This document shows positions 20,749 to 29,679 of a stretch of DNA of 64,000 bases, in pieces; positions within the stretch are counted from its first letter, which is position 1; each line of letters starts with the position of its first letter. Under the pieces are notes generated by a model, which did not search any database, had not been told where the DNA came from, and worked only from the letters and a program-made list of their open reading frames with translations. Origin of the DNA: Microthrixaceae bacterium (lineage in GTDB: Bacteria > Actinomycetota > Acidimicrobiia > Acidimicrobiales > Microtrichaceae); NCBI GenBank assembly GCA_027493675.1, contig JAOSKI010000006.1:1-64000 (forward strand), in the 5' to 3' direction. The position numbers and the translations under genes were made by a program.

Positions 20749-21684
20749 TCAGTAGGCCTGCCGTACGCGGCGTACGAAGTGGTCGGCTGAGAGGTTCAGC
20801 GCGAAGGTGAACAGGAACAGGAGCATGCCCACGAAGAACAGGCTCTGGAACGTGAGGGCCTCGCCGCGAACCTGGTCGGTGCCGGCGGCCTGCGATGCCA
20901 TGGCGGCGGTCATCGTCTGACCAGGTCCGAAGACGTCGAGCGAGAACAGCGCACCACCTGTGGCGCCCGCTGCGATGAACACGACCATCGTCTCGCCGAT
21001 CGCCCGTGAGACCGCCACGATGAACGCCGCCACCAGCCCCGACACCGCCGCGGGGATCACCACCCTCACCGTGGTGGTGATCTTGCGGGCGCCGATACCG
21101 GTCGACGCTTCACGCAGCGCCACGGGCACCGACCGCAACGCGTCCTCTGAGATCGTCGCCATGAGAGGCACCACGAGGATGCCCACCCCGATCCCCGCGG
21201 CTGCCATCGAGAAGGCGGTCGCATCGGTGAAGAAGCGCTGCACGATCTGCGGGGAGATGAACGACAGCGCGAAGAATCCGAGCACCACCGACGGGATGCC
21301 CGCCAGGATCTCCAGGGTCGGCTTGAGCACCTTGCGCACCCTCGGCGATGCGTACTCGGCCAGGTAGATCGCGGCACCGAGGCCGAGCGGCACCGCCACC
21401 GCCATCGCCACCGCGCTGACGAGCACGCTTCCGGCCACGATCGTCTTCACGTCGTACATGCCCCGACGAGGGAACCAGCCGTCGGTCCACAACGAGGCGA
21501 GCTCGACCTGCGAGACGAACGTCCACGTCTCGCCCGCCAACGACAGCACGATCGCGGCACTGATCACGATCGAGGTTGCCGCGGCTGCGAACAACGCGTA
21601 GCGCACCAGCTTCTCGGTACGCGTCCTGCGGGGATCACCCCTCAGGTCCGAGACTGTGATCCTCGTCCGGCCGGTGAGCTCCAT
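20749..21684 (-). CDS. pstC: Phosphate ABC transporter permease PstC
   Basis: An intact frame of 311 residues from ATG 21684, whose first base overlaps the pstS stop (TGATG), a translational-coupling arrangement. Six helices are visible, together with IYLAEYASPRVRKVLKPTLE, ILAGIPSVVLGFFALSFISP and the EAA loop SVPVALREASTGIGARKITT. The C-terminus ends NLSADHFVRRVRQAY. It forms the phosphate channel with PstA. About 115 bp without a recognised feature separate it from pstA. Confidence 0.93.
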   Translation of the reverse strand: MELTGRTRITVSDLRGDPRRTRTEKLVRYALFAAAATSIVISAAIVLSLAGETWTFVSQVELASLWTDGWFPRRGMYDVKTIVAGSVLVSAVAMAVAVPLGLGAAIYLAEYASPRVRKVLKPTLEILAGIPSVVLGFFALSFISPQIVQRFFTDATAFSMAAAGIGVGILVVPLMATISEDALRSVPVALREASTGIGARKITTTVRVVIPAAVSGLVAAFIVAVSRAIGETMVVFIAAGATGGALFSLDVFGPGQTMTAAMASQAAGTDQVRGEALTFQSLFFVGMLLFLFTFALNLSADHFVRRVRQAY

Positions 21685-22697
21685 CAGGTCTCTCCCTGTG
21701 CTTGCGCGACACCCGTGATACGGGAATCCCAGCGTCGCCGGGTCTCCTCGAGGGCCTCGTCGGTCTGGGGACGTAGCCGACCTCGGCCACCGATCCGATG
21801 GCGTCACCCAGGTACAGGTCCACGAAGTCGACCAGCGCAGGCTCGTCCTCGGCGTGGCGCGCGTTGACGTAGATGAACAACGGGCGGCTCAGCGGGTATT
21901 CGCCGGTAGCGATCGTCTCGTCGTCGGGCGCCACGCAACCTTCGCCGCCGTCGACCTCGAGTATCCGGACCTCCTCGGCGTCACGAGCGAACGCATAGCC
22001 CACCCAGCCCAGGCTTCCAGGAGACCCCTGTATCCCTTGGAGGATCACGTTGTCGTCGGCCGACGCCTGGTAGTCGGCACGGGTCTCGGGTGGCTGCCGG
22101 CGCTCGGTTGCGATGTCCTCGAGCGCAAGCTCCACGAAGCTGACATAGGTGCCCGATTCCTCACCCGGACCTGTCACGCTCAACGCCATCGCCGGCAGGT
22201 CACCGGAACCACCCACCTCCGCGGCCAGCTCCTCGGCGGCGTCCCAGGTGTCGATGCCCTGCGACTCCGGGCCCCACCAGCGCGTAGACGTCCCCCACCC
22301 TCAGGCAGTCGACGGCATCGTTGCCGGCGTTGGTCAACATGACGATCCCGTCGTTGCCGACGCGCAGCTCGATGAACTCGACGCCGTTGCGGGCACACGT
22401 CTCGATCTGTTCGGGCGCGATCGGCGAGGAGGCGTCGTTGATATCGGTCTCGCCGTCACAGAACAACTCGAAACCGTCGCCCGTTCCGGGACCGTCCACG
22501 AACACGTTGACGTCATCATGGATCTCGGCGAACTTCTCGGCCACGGCGATCGTGATCGGTTCGACCGTCGAGGATCCCGACACGACGATGTTGCCCACCG
22601 CCGGGGTTCCACAGGATGCACACACCAGGACCGATCCCAGGAGGAGGCCTGCTCCGGCGAGCAGCGGACCCGCCGGCAACCGATCAGAAGCACCCAC
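21684..22697 (-). CDS. pstS: Phosphate-binding lipoprotein PstS
   Basis: High-affinity extracytoplasmic phosphate receptor. GTG 22697 is preferred because a TAGGTT hexamer lies 7 nt upstream and the frame then begins with a signal peptide ending in a lipobox (LVCASCG). Phosphate-contacting motif VVSGSSTVEPI and the loop VTGPGEESGTYVSFVE are clear. Breaks near 22265 and 21780 divide it; the C-terminus reads TDEALEETRRRWDSRITGV. About 335 residues. A PHO box lies 45-62 bp upstream. Confidence 0.9.
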
Positions 22698-22704
22698 AGT
22701 CCCA

Positions 22705-22710
22705 AACCTA
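22705..22710 (-). promoter_or_regulatory. -10 hexamer of pstS leaderless promoter (TAGGTT)
   Basis: TAGGTT on the minus strand, then 7 nt, then GTG 22697. The PHO box lies about 32 bp further upstream, at the position of an activator site. Confidence 0.55.
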
Positions 22711-22741
22711 GGGCCCTGCGATTGCCCGGCACTTGCCAACG

Positions 22742-22759
22742 GGTGAACCTCCGGTGAAC
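22742..22759 (-). promoter_or_regulatory. PHO box (two 11-nt direct repeats)
   Basis: The minus strand reads GTTCACCGGAG followed immediately by GTTCACC. These are two copies of GTTCACC with an 11-nt period, exactly the direct-repeat unit described for actinobacterial PhoP/RegX3-type PHO boxes. A weak third unit follows the same 11-nt phase at 22764-22770. It sits upstream of the -10 of pstS, so phosphate-starvation activation of the pst operon by the regulator encoded at 15069-15830 is inferred. Confidence 0.75.
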
Positions 22760-22813
22760 TCCCGGCATACGGCGGGCGAAATCCCGCCCCGGGACGGTGC
22801 CTGGGGTTCCCGG

Positions 22814-23407
22814 CTACGTGCGAATGCCGAGCACCTCGTGCGCGAACGCGGACAGGACCTCACGTTCGGTGCCGTAGGTCAGCAGGCTCCAGGCCTCGCC
22901 GAAAGGCACCCAACGCACCTCGGAGACCTCGTGGGGATCCACGGCGCCCAGGTCCCCAGCGGGATCCTCGGGCTGCATCGCCCACCATTTCACGCTCTTG
23001 GGCCCGAGCGGGGTGTCGTAGGTGATGCGGGCCAGCCGGACACCCATCTCACAACGCAATCCGGTCTCCTCGAGGACCTCCCGCAGCGCGGCATCCTTGT
23101 GCTTCTCGCCGGCTTCGAGCTTGCCCTTGGGCAGGCTCCAGTCGTCGTAGCGGGGCCGGTGCACGAGCACGACCTCCACCCCCTCGGGTTCAACCTCGTC
23201 GGGCTGCGCATCCTCGGCCGGCGCGCCTTCGAGCTGTGCGCCTTCGCCTCGGCGCCACACGACACCACCGGCCGCCTTGATCAACCCGGCATCGACCGCG
23301 TCCGCCTCCGGGCCGGCTTCGGCCTCCCGCTCCGGGTCATCGGAGACCGGACCTCCCCGCGACACCCGACCCTCGCTCGATTCGGACCGATCACCCGACC
23401 GGCTCAC
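22814..23407 (-). CDS. NUDIX hydrolase (MutT1-like)
   Basis: An intact frame of 197 residues. The NUDIX box GKLEAGEKHKDAALREVLEE, continuing TGL, has all consensus positions (G-x5-E-x7-RE-x2-EE-x-G). It is preceded by AAGGVVWRR, and RPRYDDWSLPKGKLE leads into the box. An acidic N-terminal extension of about 45 residues and an internal acidic insert of about 20 residues are unusual. It overlaps ppk1 by 4 bp, the same pairing as mutT1-ppk1 in mycobacteria, but without the histidine-phosphatase domain of MutT1. Likely substrates are (di)nucleoside polyphosphates or oxidised nucleotides. Confidence 0.85.
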   Translation of the reverse strand: MSRSGDRSESSEGRVSRGGPVSDDPEREAEAGPEADAVDAGLIKAAGGVVWRRGEGAQLEGAPAEDAQPDEVEPEGVEVVLVHRPRYDDWSLPKGKLEAGEKHKDAALREVLEETGLRCEMGVRLARITYDTPLGPKSVKWWAMQPEDPAGDLGAVDPHEVSEVRWVPFGEAWSLLTYGTEREVLSAFAHEVLGIRT

Positions 23408-25521
23408 CGCATCTCCACCTCGGCGCGCTTGGCGGCCTGATCCTCGATCAGCTCATGGGCGTCCTGGCCACCGGCGCTCGACGCCAACTTCGTCCAAGTG
23501 TCGTCGATCTGCGCCCACGCCAACTTGTCGTCGCCGAACAACACGTCGAGGGTGTCGTCGATCCGGGCCTGGAGCGTCGGGTCGGTGATCGGCACCACCG
23601 CCTCCACGCGGCGGTCCAGGTTGCGGGGCATCAAGTCCGCCGAACCGATGTAGTGCACCGGCACGCCCTCACCGCCACCGTTGGCGAACCGGTAGACACG
23701 CGAGTGCTCGAGGTAACGACCGACGATGCTGCGCACCTTGATCCGTTCCGAGAGCCCGTCGACCTGAGGACGGATGCACGAGATCCCACGCACGATCAGG
23801 TCCACCCTCACCCCGTCGGCCGACGCCGAGTACAGCTCGTCGACCATGTCGGGATCCACCAGGCTGTTCATCTTCATCACCACGTGACCCTTGTCCCCGA
23901 AGCGGCGTTCGTTGCGGATCAACTCGGTGAGCCGGGGCCGCAACGTGTGGGGTGCCACCAGGAGCTTCTCGTATTCGACGTCACGCGCGTAGCCGGTCAG
24001 GTAGTTGAACAGCTGGGTCAGGTCCGAGCCGAGCGCCGGATCGCGGGTGAGCAGCCCGAAGTCCTCGTAGAGCCGCGCTGTCTTGGAGTTGTAGTTGCCC
24101 GTGCCCACATGGCAGTAGCGCGTCACGCCGGCGCCCTCCTCACGCACCACCAGGCAGGTCTTGGTGTGCGTCTTGAGCCCGACCATTCCGTACACGACGT
24201 GCACCCCGGCGCGCTCGAGGCGTCGCGCCCATTCGATGTTGTTCTCCTCGTCGAAGCGGGCCTTCAGCTCCACGAGCGCCACGACCTGCTTGCCGCGTTC
24301 GGCAGCCTTGATCAGGGACGCCACGATCGGGCTGTCACCGGAGGTGCGATACAGCGTGAGCTTGATGGTCAGCACCCGGGAGTCCTCCGCCGCCTGGTGG
24401 ATGAACTCCTCCACCGAGGACGCGAAGCTGTCGTAGGGATGGTGCACGAGGAGGTCGCCTTCGGAGATCACCTTGAAGATGCTCTTCTTGGAATCCTCCT
24501 CGTCAGGCTGCAACCTCCGTTGGGTCACCGGCTGGAACGGTTCGTACTTGAGCTCGTCGCGGCTCATCGCGTAGACCGACCACAGTCCGTCGAGGGAGAT
24601 CGGCGCCGCGTGCGCGAACACGTCGTGGTGGTCGAGCTCCAGCTCCTCACGGATCAACTCGAGGGACTCGGTGGAGATGTCGTCCTCCACCTCGAGCCGC
24701 ACCGCCTTGCCGAAGCGGCGGCGACGTAGCTCCATCTCGATCGCAGCCAGCAGGTCGTCGGCCTCCTCCTCCTCCACGGTGAGATCCGCGTTGCGGGTGA
24801 CGCGGAACGCGACGCTGTCGGTCACCTCCATCCCTGGGAACAGCTCGTCGAGGTGTTCCGCGATCACCTGCTCCACCGGGACGAACCGCTCGCCATCGGG
24901 CATCACCACGAAGCGGGGCAGTAGCGACGGCACCTTCACCCGTGCGAAACGACGCTCCGAGGTGACCGGATCGCGCACCAACACACCCAGGTTGAGCGAC
25001 AGGCTCGAGATGTACGGGAAGGGATGCCCCGGATCGACCGCCAGTGGTGTGAGCACCGGGAAGATCCGCGTGGAGAACTCGCCTGCGAGCCACTCCCGAT
25101 CGTCGTCGTCCAGCTGGCTCCAGGTGGAGAACCTGATCCCGGCCTCGGCGAGGTCACCGCACACCGGGCCGAGGAAGATCTCGTCAGCGCGGCGCATGAG
25201 GTCCGATGCCCGCTCGTTGATCGCCTCGAGCTGCTCCTCGGGAGTCGCACCGTCGGGCGTGCGTGTGCGGACACCGGCAGCCACCTGGTCCTTCAGGCCG
25301 GCCACACGAACCTGGAAGAACTCGTCGAGGTTCTGACTGAAGATGGCGAGGAACTTGACCCGCTCGAGCAACGGAGTCGAATCGGATGCCGCGAGTGCCA
25401 GGACACGGGCGTTGAACTCGAGCCAGGAGAGCTCACGGTTCAGGTAACGCGCCCCGTCGGAACCGCTCGCCTCTCCCTCGGAGCCTGCACTGCGTCTGTC
25501 CACCGTCGTCGCGTCCTGCAC
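23404..25521 (-). CDS. ppk1: Polyphosphate kinase 1
   Basis: An intact frame of 705 residues, the normal length. PPK1 makes inorganic polyphosphate from ATP. N-terminal domain: YLNRELSWLEFNARVLALA and FLAIFSQNLDEFFQVRVAGL. Active-site region: SRVLTIKLTLYRTSGDSPIV, ARFDEENNIEWARRLE and the autophosphorylated His in YCHVGTGNYNSKTARLYEDF. The C-terminal phospholipase-D-like domain has NSLVDPDMVDELYSAS and YIGSADLMPRNLDRRVE. GTG 25521 is preceded by TAGGAT and 6 nt, so the mRNA is probably leaderless. Confidence 0.97.
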   Translation of the reverse strand: MQDATTVDRRSAGSEGEASGSDGARYLNRELSWLEFNARVLALAASDSTPLLERVKFLAIFSQNLDEFFQVRVAGLKDQVAAGVRTRTPDGATPEEQLEAINERASDLMRRADEIFLGPVCGDLAEAGIRFSTWSQLDDDDREWLAGEFSTRIFPVLTPLAVDPGHPFPYISSLSLNLGVLVRDPVTSERRFARVKVPSLLPRFVVMPDGERFVPVEQVIAEHLDELFPGMEVTDSVAFRVTRNADLTVEEEEADDLLAAIEMELRRRRFGKAVRLEVEDDISTESLELIREELELDHHDVFAHAAPISLDGLWSVYAMSRDELKYEPFQPVTQRRLQPDEEDSKKSIFKVISEGDLLVHHPYDSFASSVEEFIHQAAEDSRVLTIKLTLYRTSGDSPIVASLIKAAERGKQVVALVELKARFDEENNIEWARRLERAGVHVVYGMVGLKTHTKTCLVVREEGAGVTRYCHVGTGNYNSKTARLYEDFGLLTRDPALGSDLTQLFNYLTGYARDVEYEKLLVAPHTLRPRLTELIRNERRFGDKGHVVMKMNSLVDPDMVDELYSASADGVRVDLIVRGISCIRPQVDGLSERIKVRSIVGRYLEHSRVYRFANGGGEGVPVHYIGSADLMPRNLDRRVEAVVPITDPTLQARIDDTLDVLFGDDKLAWAQIDDTWTKLASSAGGQDAHELIEDQAAKRAEVEMR

Positions 25522-25527
25522 GGTCCC

Positions 25528-25533
25528 ATCCTA
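25528..25533 (-). promoter_or_regulatory. -10 hexamer of ppk1 leaderless promoter (TAGGAT)
   Basis: TAGGAT on the minus strand, then 6 nt, then GTG 25521. Confidence 0.55.
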
Positions 25534-25630
25534 TGAGCACGCGATGCGCTCCGCTCCGGCACAGGCGCAATTCGACGAGACGATTCCTGGTTGGCCGATC
25601 GGCTGGTAGGTCGGGCCTACCGCTCGGGGC

Positions 25631-25927
25631 CTACCGCGCGGAGGAAGGGGCTTGCTCCTCCATGCCGGTGTCCCAGATCACATCGATGCGCTCGCTCTCC
25701 GCGTCACGATTGACACGGTCACGGTTGCGACGGAACTGGGGATCGTGCGGGGGCAGGAGAAGGAGGCGTGCCATCACCCGCGTGCGGAACGCCTCCACGA
25801 GCTCGGGATCACCGTCGTCGGAGCCGATCTCCCAGTGGGGAGCCACCGGCCCCGTGTAGGTGATGTGAACAGTTGCCACGGGAGGAAGGTGTTCCTCGCC
25901 CTCGAGATGTGTCGCGTCCTGGGACAT
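25631..25927 (-). CDS. Hypothetical protein, 98 residues
   Basis: ATG 25927 (MSQDATHLEGEEH) is placed by a TAGCGT hexamer 7 nt upstream. The central part (TVHITYTGPVAPHWEIGSDD) looks like a beta-rich segment; a basic, Asn/Arg-rich stretch follows. There is no membrane segment or cysteine motif. It has its own promoter, separate from ppk1 and htrA. I do not recognise the family. Confidence 0.55.
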   Translation of the reverse strand: MSQDATHLEGEEHLPPVATVHITYTGPVAPHWEIGSDDGDPELVEAFRTRVMARLLLLPPHDPQFRRNRDRVNRDAESERIDVIWDTGMEEQAPSSAR

Positions 25928-25934
25928 CCACCAC

Positions 25935-25940
25935 ACGCTA
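25935..25940 (-). promoter_or_regulatory. -10 hexamer of leaderless promoter (TAGCGT)
   Basis: TAGCGT on the minus strand, then 7 nt, then ATG 25927. Confidence 0.5.
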
Positions 25941-26059
25941 GACGACCGACCCGATCCGGCTACAGCAGACGAGGATGCCAAGCTCTGGAGATCGACAACC
26001 GGAGTGGCCGGACGACGACGACAGCGGCGTGAACCGGACCAAGCTCTCCTCGGCGGTCC

Positions 26060-27496
26060 TCAGTTTCTGCCCAGCGTCGCCTCGATCGAGGTCTCCTCGC
26101 CCTCCCGCTCGACGAGGATCACCACGGAGTCGCCGGGATCCTTGGCGCGCACCGCCTGGCTGACGTCGGTGGAGTTGCGGATCACCTTCCCGTCGAGCTC
26201 CACGATGACGTCGCCGGGCAGCATCCCGGCGGCCTCGGCGCCCGAACCGGAGTCCACATCCTGCACGAACGCCCCCGAGGTGGCAGTCACACCGAAGCGT
26301 TGCGCCACCTGGTTGTCGATGCGGCTCACATCCAGGGTCCTCACCCCGAGCACCGCGCGCTCCTTCTCCGCATCCCTGCCGGCCTTCAAGTCGTCGATCA
26401 GCTCGCGGATCGAGTCGATCTCGAGCGCGAACCCGATGTTCTGGGCGTCGGCGAGGATCGCGGTGTTCACGCCGACCACCTGACCCTCGCGTTGACCAGC
26501 GGCCCTCCCGAGTTGCCGGGGGTTGATGGCCGCATCGGTCTGGATCAGGTCGTCGAGCACCGTGCCGTCGTCGGCCTGGATGGACCGACCCGTCTGGGAG
26601 ACGATCCCGAGGGTCACACTCGGCTCTGCGCCGAGGTTGAGGGCGTTGCCGATCGCAACAACCTCGTCGCCCACGAGAAGGTCGTCCGATGAGCCCAGCT
26701 CGGCCGGCACCACCGCGCCCTCCAGCCCCTCTGCCTTCACCAGCGCCACGTCCGACTCAGGTGCGGCTCCGATCAGGCGGGCGTCGGCCGTCTGGCCGTC
26801 GGCGAAGTCAACCTGGATGCTCTCGGCACCGCTGACGACGTGCGCGTTGGTGAGGACCAGCCCGTCCTCGCTCAACACGATGCCCGATCCTGCTGCCTCA
26901 CCCTGACGGGTTCCCGTGTGGATCGAGACCACCGACGGCTGCACCTTGTCGAGGAGCGCCCGGATGTCGAGCTCCTCACCGCTGATCGCGTTGGAACCAC
27001 GGGACGGGGTCGACGTCTGTTGCGCCCCGACGACGGAGGTGGGCTCGTCGCGGATCGTCATGGCAGCCGCGGTGATGCCACCGGCGACGATCGCACCGAC
27101 CAGGCCTCCCACGAGAGCCGCGCGGACACCACCGCCTCGGCGACCGTCTCCCCGTTCACCCGGTCCGTGTGCTCCGGGCGTCCCGCCGATGGGAGGAGGT
27201 CCGGAGCCGAGCTGACCCTGCACCAACTGCCCTGTGGGCGCATACCCTCCGGCGGGAGGACCGGGAGGCAACGGCATGCCCTGGTTGACCGCGCCCGGGC
27301 TGTGCCAGGGAGTCGTACCACCCACCGTTGGTGCGGTCGAGGGCGGCCAGGGGTGCCCCGGGTCCCGTGGTGCGGTCGGAGGCATCGACGGCTGAGCGGT
27401 CGGTGGGGACGTCGGCGGCACTACATGTGCAGTGCCCCGGTCGGTCGTGCCCTGACCCGGTGCGCTGCCAGGTGCGGGTGCGGGTGTGTCTGTCAT
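26060..27496 (-). CDS. HtrA/DegP-family S1C serine protease with PDZ domain
   Basis: A membrane-anchored envelope quality-control protease. From ATG 27496: a Pro/Gly-rich cytoplasmic N-terminus of about 120 residues, one membrane helix (AALVGGLVGAIVAGGITAAA), a trypsin-like domain with His in LVLTNAHVVSGAES and Asp in PESDVALVKAE, and a C-terminal PDZ domain (AAGMLPGDVIVELDGKVI). The Ser region is read as NPRQLGRAAGQ because of an extra C in a CCCCC run near 26520; removing it gives NPGNSGGPLVN, and a second indel restores the frame. The full triad is therefore present. About 480 residues. Confidence 0.9.
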   Translation of the reverse strand: MTDTPAPAPGSAPGQGTTDRGTAHVVPPTSPPTAQPSMPPTAPRDPGHPWPPSTAPTVGGTTPWHSPGAVNQGMPLPPGPPAGGYAPTGQLVQGQLGSGPPPIGGTPGAHGPGERGDGRRGGGVRAALVGGLVGAIVAGGITAAAMTIRDEPTSVVGAQQTSTPSRGSNAISGEELDIRALLDKVQPSVVSIHTGTRQGEAAGSGIVLSEDGLVLTNAHVVSGAESIQVDFADGQTADARLIGAAPESDVALVKAEGLEGAVVPAELGSSDDLLVGDEVVAIGNALNLGAEPSVTLGIVSQTGRSIQADDGTVLDDLIQTDAAINPRQLGRAAGQREGQVVGVNTAILADAQNIGFALEIDSIRELIDDLKAGRDAEKERAVLGVRTLDVSRIDNQVAQRFGVTATSGAFVQDVDSGSGAEAAGMLPGDVIVELDGKVIRNSTDVSQAVRAKDPGDSVVILVEREGEETSIEATLGRN

Positions 27497-27722
27497 CGAT
27501 TGGTCTCCGTACATCCGTCGAGTATGCGCCCGATGGCGATTTCAGCACCGGTCACCCCCGTGGCGTTCCCGGAGAGCGCTCTCAGAGCTGTGCCGGGAAC
27601 CGGGTAGTAGTACCCACCGGGAACCACCATCGAACCGATTCTGCTGATGTAGGTCTCAGTTGTTGTGGAATTATTAGGCTCTGCTGGAACAAATCGCCAT
27701 CCCGAAGCGTCATATTTGGTCT

Positions 27723-28193
27723 ATGGATACTTCCGCGGATACCAAATGGATGGCCGAGGGGAACTGCGCCCACAAGGCGCCGTCGCTGTTCTTCCCCCTC
27801 CGACGGTGTGGGTGTGGAGAAGGCCAAGGCAGTCTGCGAGGGTGTCCGGTAGCCACCCAGTGCCTTGAGTACGCGATCGAGAACCGGATCGACCACGGCG
27901 TCTGGGGCGGCACCTCCGAGCGACAACGTCGCCGCATCATCCCGCACGAGCAGCAGCTGCAGCAGAACCGGTTCTGCTGCCGAACTGACCGTCTGTCGAG
28001 CCGTCTGTCAGCAAGCCGTCTGTCAGGCCGACGTTCTTCAATCGGACGCCTTCGATCGGACGCGTCACCCAGGTTGAGCGCGAACACGTCCCAAAGGCGA
28101 TCGGATCAGGCTTTTTCGGTTGCTTCGGGTTCGATCTCGGCGGTCTCGTCACCCTTGCGGTTCTCGGAGAGTCCCTTCTTGAACTCGTTCTGA
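27723..28193 (+). CDS. WhiB-family iron-sulfur transcription factor (frameshifted)
   Basis: The start is ATG 27723 (MDTSADTKWMAEGNC). The four cluster cysteines can be read across two compensating breaks at about 27800 and 27850: WMAEGNCAHKAPSLFFP, then AKAVCEGCPVATQCLEYA. The G-W-G-G turn is HGVWGGTSERQRRRI. WhiB proteins normally end shortly after this point (80-110 residues), but here the frame stays open to 28193 and overlaps tatA. A one-base change near 27950 would give a stop at 27988, which I think is the real end. The tail contains three CCGTCTGTC near-repeats (27989-28033). Confidence 0.75.
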   Translation: MDTSADTKWMAEGNCAHKAPSLFFPLRRCGCGEGQGSLRGCPVATQCLEYAIENRIDHGVWGGTSERQRRRIIPHEQQLQQNRFCCRTDRLSSRLSASRLSGRRSSIGRLRSDASPRLSANTSQRRSDQAFSVASGSISAVSSPLRFSESPFLNSF

Positions 28194-28291
28194 GCCTGTC
28201 CCAGGTTCTTCGCGAGCTTCGGGATCTGTGATCCTCCGAAGAGCACCAAGGCCACGATCACCACGATCAGCCATTCGTTGCCACTGAACAT
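28106..28291 (-). CDS. tatA: Twin-arginine translocase subunit TatA
   Basis: 61 residues: one N-terminal membrane helix (WLIVVIVALVLFGGSQIP), the FG hinge, the amphipathic helix KLAKNLGQAQNEFKKGL and an acidic tail. Length and layout match TatA/E. A TACGCT hexamer lies 7 nt before ATG 28291. TatA forms the export pore for folded proteins; no tatB or tatC is in the window. Confidence 0.92.
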   Translation of the reverse strand: MFSGNEWLIVVIVALVLFGGSQIPKLAKNLGQAQNEFKKGLSENRKGDETAEIEPEATEKA

Positions 28292-28298
28292 GCCCAGA

Positions 28299-28304
28299 AG
28301 CGTA
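28299..28304 (-). promoter_or_regulatory. -10 hexamer of tatA leaderless promoter (TACGCT)
   Basis: TACGCT on the minus strand, then 7 nt, then ATG 28291. Confidence 0.5.
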
Positions 28305-28453
28305 CCCGAGGATCACGCGGTTGCCCATGTCGCCTGTCCGGCAACGCTCCCAGCGCCTTGTCGATCCCAAGGCCTGAGCATCCCGTGAGCCAGGCCGGCC
28401 CCGGAGGACGCAGACCCGGGCCTGCGAACCGGTCCCTGGCTCCGGTGCTCGGA

Positions 28454-28459
28454 TAGCGT
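28454..28459 (+). promoter_or_regulatory. -10 hexamer of leaderless promoter (TAGCGT)
   Basis: TAGCGT, then 7 nt, then GTG 28467. Confidence 0.5.
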
Positions 28460-28466
28460 CGCTGCG

Positions 28467-29166
28467 GTGGAGGAGTCACGCACCCTGAGCCAGGCGACGG
28501 CACGCTCCCGGGGGTTGCGGGCTCGTAGGGCGTTGGGTGCGGACTCCAGATCGGCTGCGTCGGATGCGATCGCCTCTGCGCTCGTGGAACTGCCGGGCTT
28601 CGCCACCGTACGCACCGTTGCGGGCTACTGGCCCAACACGGACGAGGTGGATCTGGTTGCGCTGTGGAGGCACCTTGTTGCGTCCGGAGTCCACGTAGTG
28701 CCTGCCTCGGATCGGTCCTCAGGGGACCACGTCGATGGACTTCGTGCGCTGGGATCCAACCGAGAGCATGACCACGAACCGCTACGGCATCCCTGAACCG
28801 TCGGGGCCTCCCAGTTCTCTCGACGACCTTGACGTCGTCGTGCTCCCGTGCAGCGCGATCGACGACGCCGGGACCCGCGTCGGCATGGGTGCAGGCTTCT
28901 ATGACCGGGCGCTGACGCCCCTCGTCGGAACCCCGGCAGCCACAACCGGGTCCGCCACGCAATCCGCAGCGCCTCTGCCCGATGGGAATCGGACGGAGGC
29001 CGATCAGCCTCACCGCCATCGGGCACTGCTCATCGGAGTCGCCTTCGAATGCCAACGCGTACCCGACGACACCCGGATCATCGCTGCAGAGTGGGACGTC
29101 GGCGTAGATCTGGTGGTCACCGAGTCGGCGACGATCGACACCACAAGGTGTGGGCCGCTCCGGTAG
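28467..29166 (+). CDS. 5-formyltetrahydrofolate cyclo-ligase
   Basis: Converts 5-formyl-THF to 5,10-methenyl-THF using ATP. N-terminal helix RSRGLRARRALGADSRSAAS, strand TVRTVAGYWPNTDEVDL, substrate loop NRYGIPEPSG and the phosphate-binding motif RVGMGAGFYDRAL are typical. The C-terminus ends DLVVTESATI and a short tail. One break near 28720 in GDHVDG/TTSMDFVRWDP splits the frame. It contains a polar insert of about 30 residues after the YDR motif. About 230 residues. A leaderless -10 precedes GTG 28467. Confidence 0.9.
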
Positions 29167-29175
29167 CCGGTTGCT

Positions 29176-29535
29176 TCAGGCGGTTCGTGTCTCCGCCGCT
29201 GCTGCACGGGCGAGGGCACGGGCTCGACGCAACCGGCGACGTTCGCGCTCGCTCAACCCGCCCCAGATACCGAACTTCTCACTATTCTCCAGCGCGTACT
29301 CGAGGCAGTCCTCGCGGACAACGCACGCCTGACAGACGGCTTTCGCCTCCTTGGTGGAGGCACCCCTTTCGGGGAAGAACAGGTCGGGATCGACACCGAG
29401 GCAGTTGGCAAAGCCCTGCCAGTCCTCGGCGGGCTCGTCGCCCTGGAATCCGACCGGGTTTGCGGCACCTGTAGCGGTCGCCGAGACTGCTGGTGGGTTG
29501 TGGCTCATGGTCTGGATGCTCTGACTCACTTGCAT
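29176..29535 (-). CDS. WhiB-family iron-sulfur transcription factor
   Basis: An intact frame of 119 residues. Cysteines: GFANCLGVDPDLFFPE, AKAVCQACVVREDCLEYALE, spaced as in WhiB [4Fe-4S] proteins. The G-[IV]-W-G-G turn is FGIWGGLSERERRRL, followed by a basic DNA-binding tail RRARALARAAAAE. GGAGGA lies just before ATG 29535, and GTG 29529 at better ribosome-site spacing is an alternative start. A 22-bp palindrome lies about 145 bp upstream. The N-terminal 30 residues are variable, as usual for the family. Confidence 0.93.
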   Translation of the reverse strand: MQVSQSIQTMSHNPPAVSATATGAANPVGFQGDEPAEDWQGFANCLGVDPDLFFPERGASTKEAKAVCQACVVREDCLEYALENSEKFGIWGGLSERERRRLRRARALARAAAAETRTA

Positions 29536-29679
29536 TCCTCCCCCGCCCTCGGCTCTGGGGCTGTCCCCACCCCGTGGTCAAGGTGCGTGCTGTGGTGGTT
29601 CTCCATCGCCGAGGTGTCTCGAGGAAACGGACCCACGAGTTGCCGTTGGCGGAGATGTGGAACCACCCTTGTCGGGTGC

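Noticed and set aside
23455..24729. A 424-codon plus-strand frame inside ppk1
   Set aside because: Composition is Arg/Val/His-rich with no domain, and the minus-strand ppk1 is intact and unmistakable.
27989..28033. CCGTCTGTC repeats as a regulatory array
   Set aside because: Three imperfect copies in an out-of-frame gene tail are too few to support a function.
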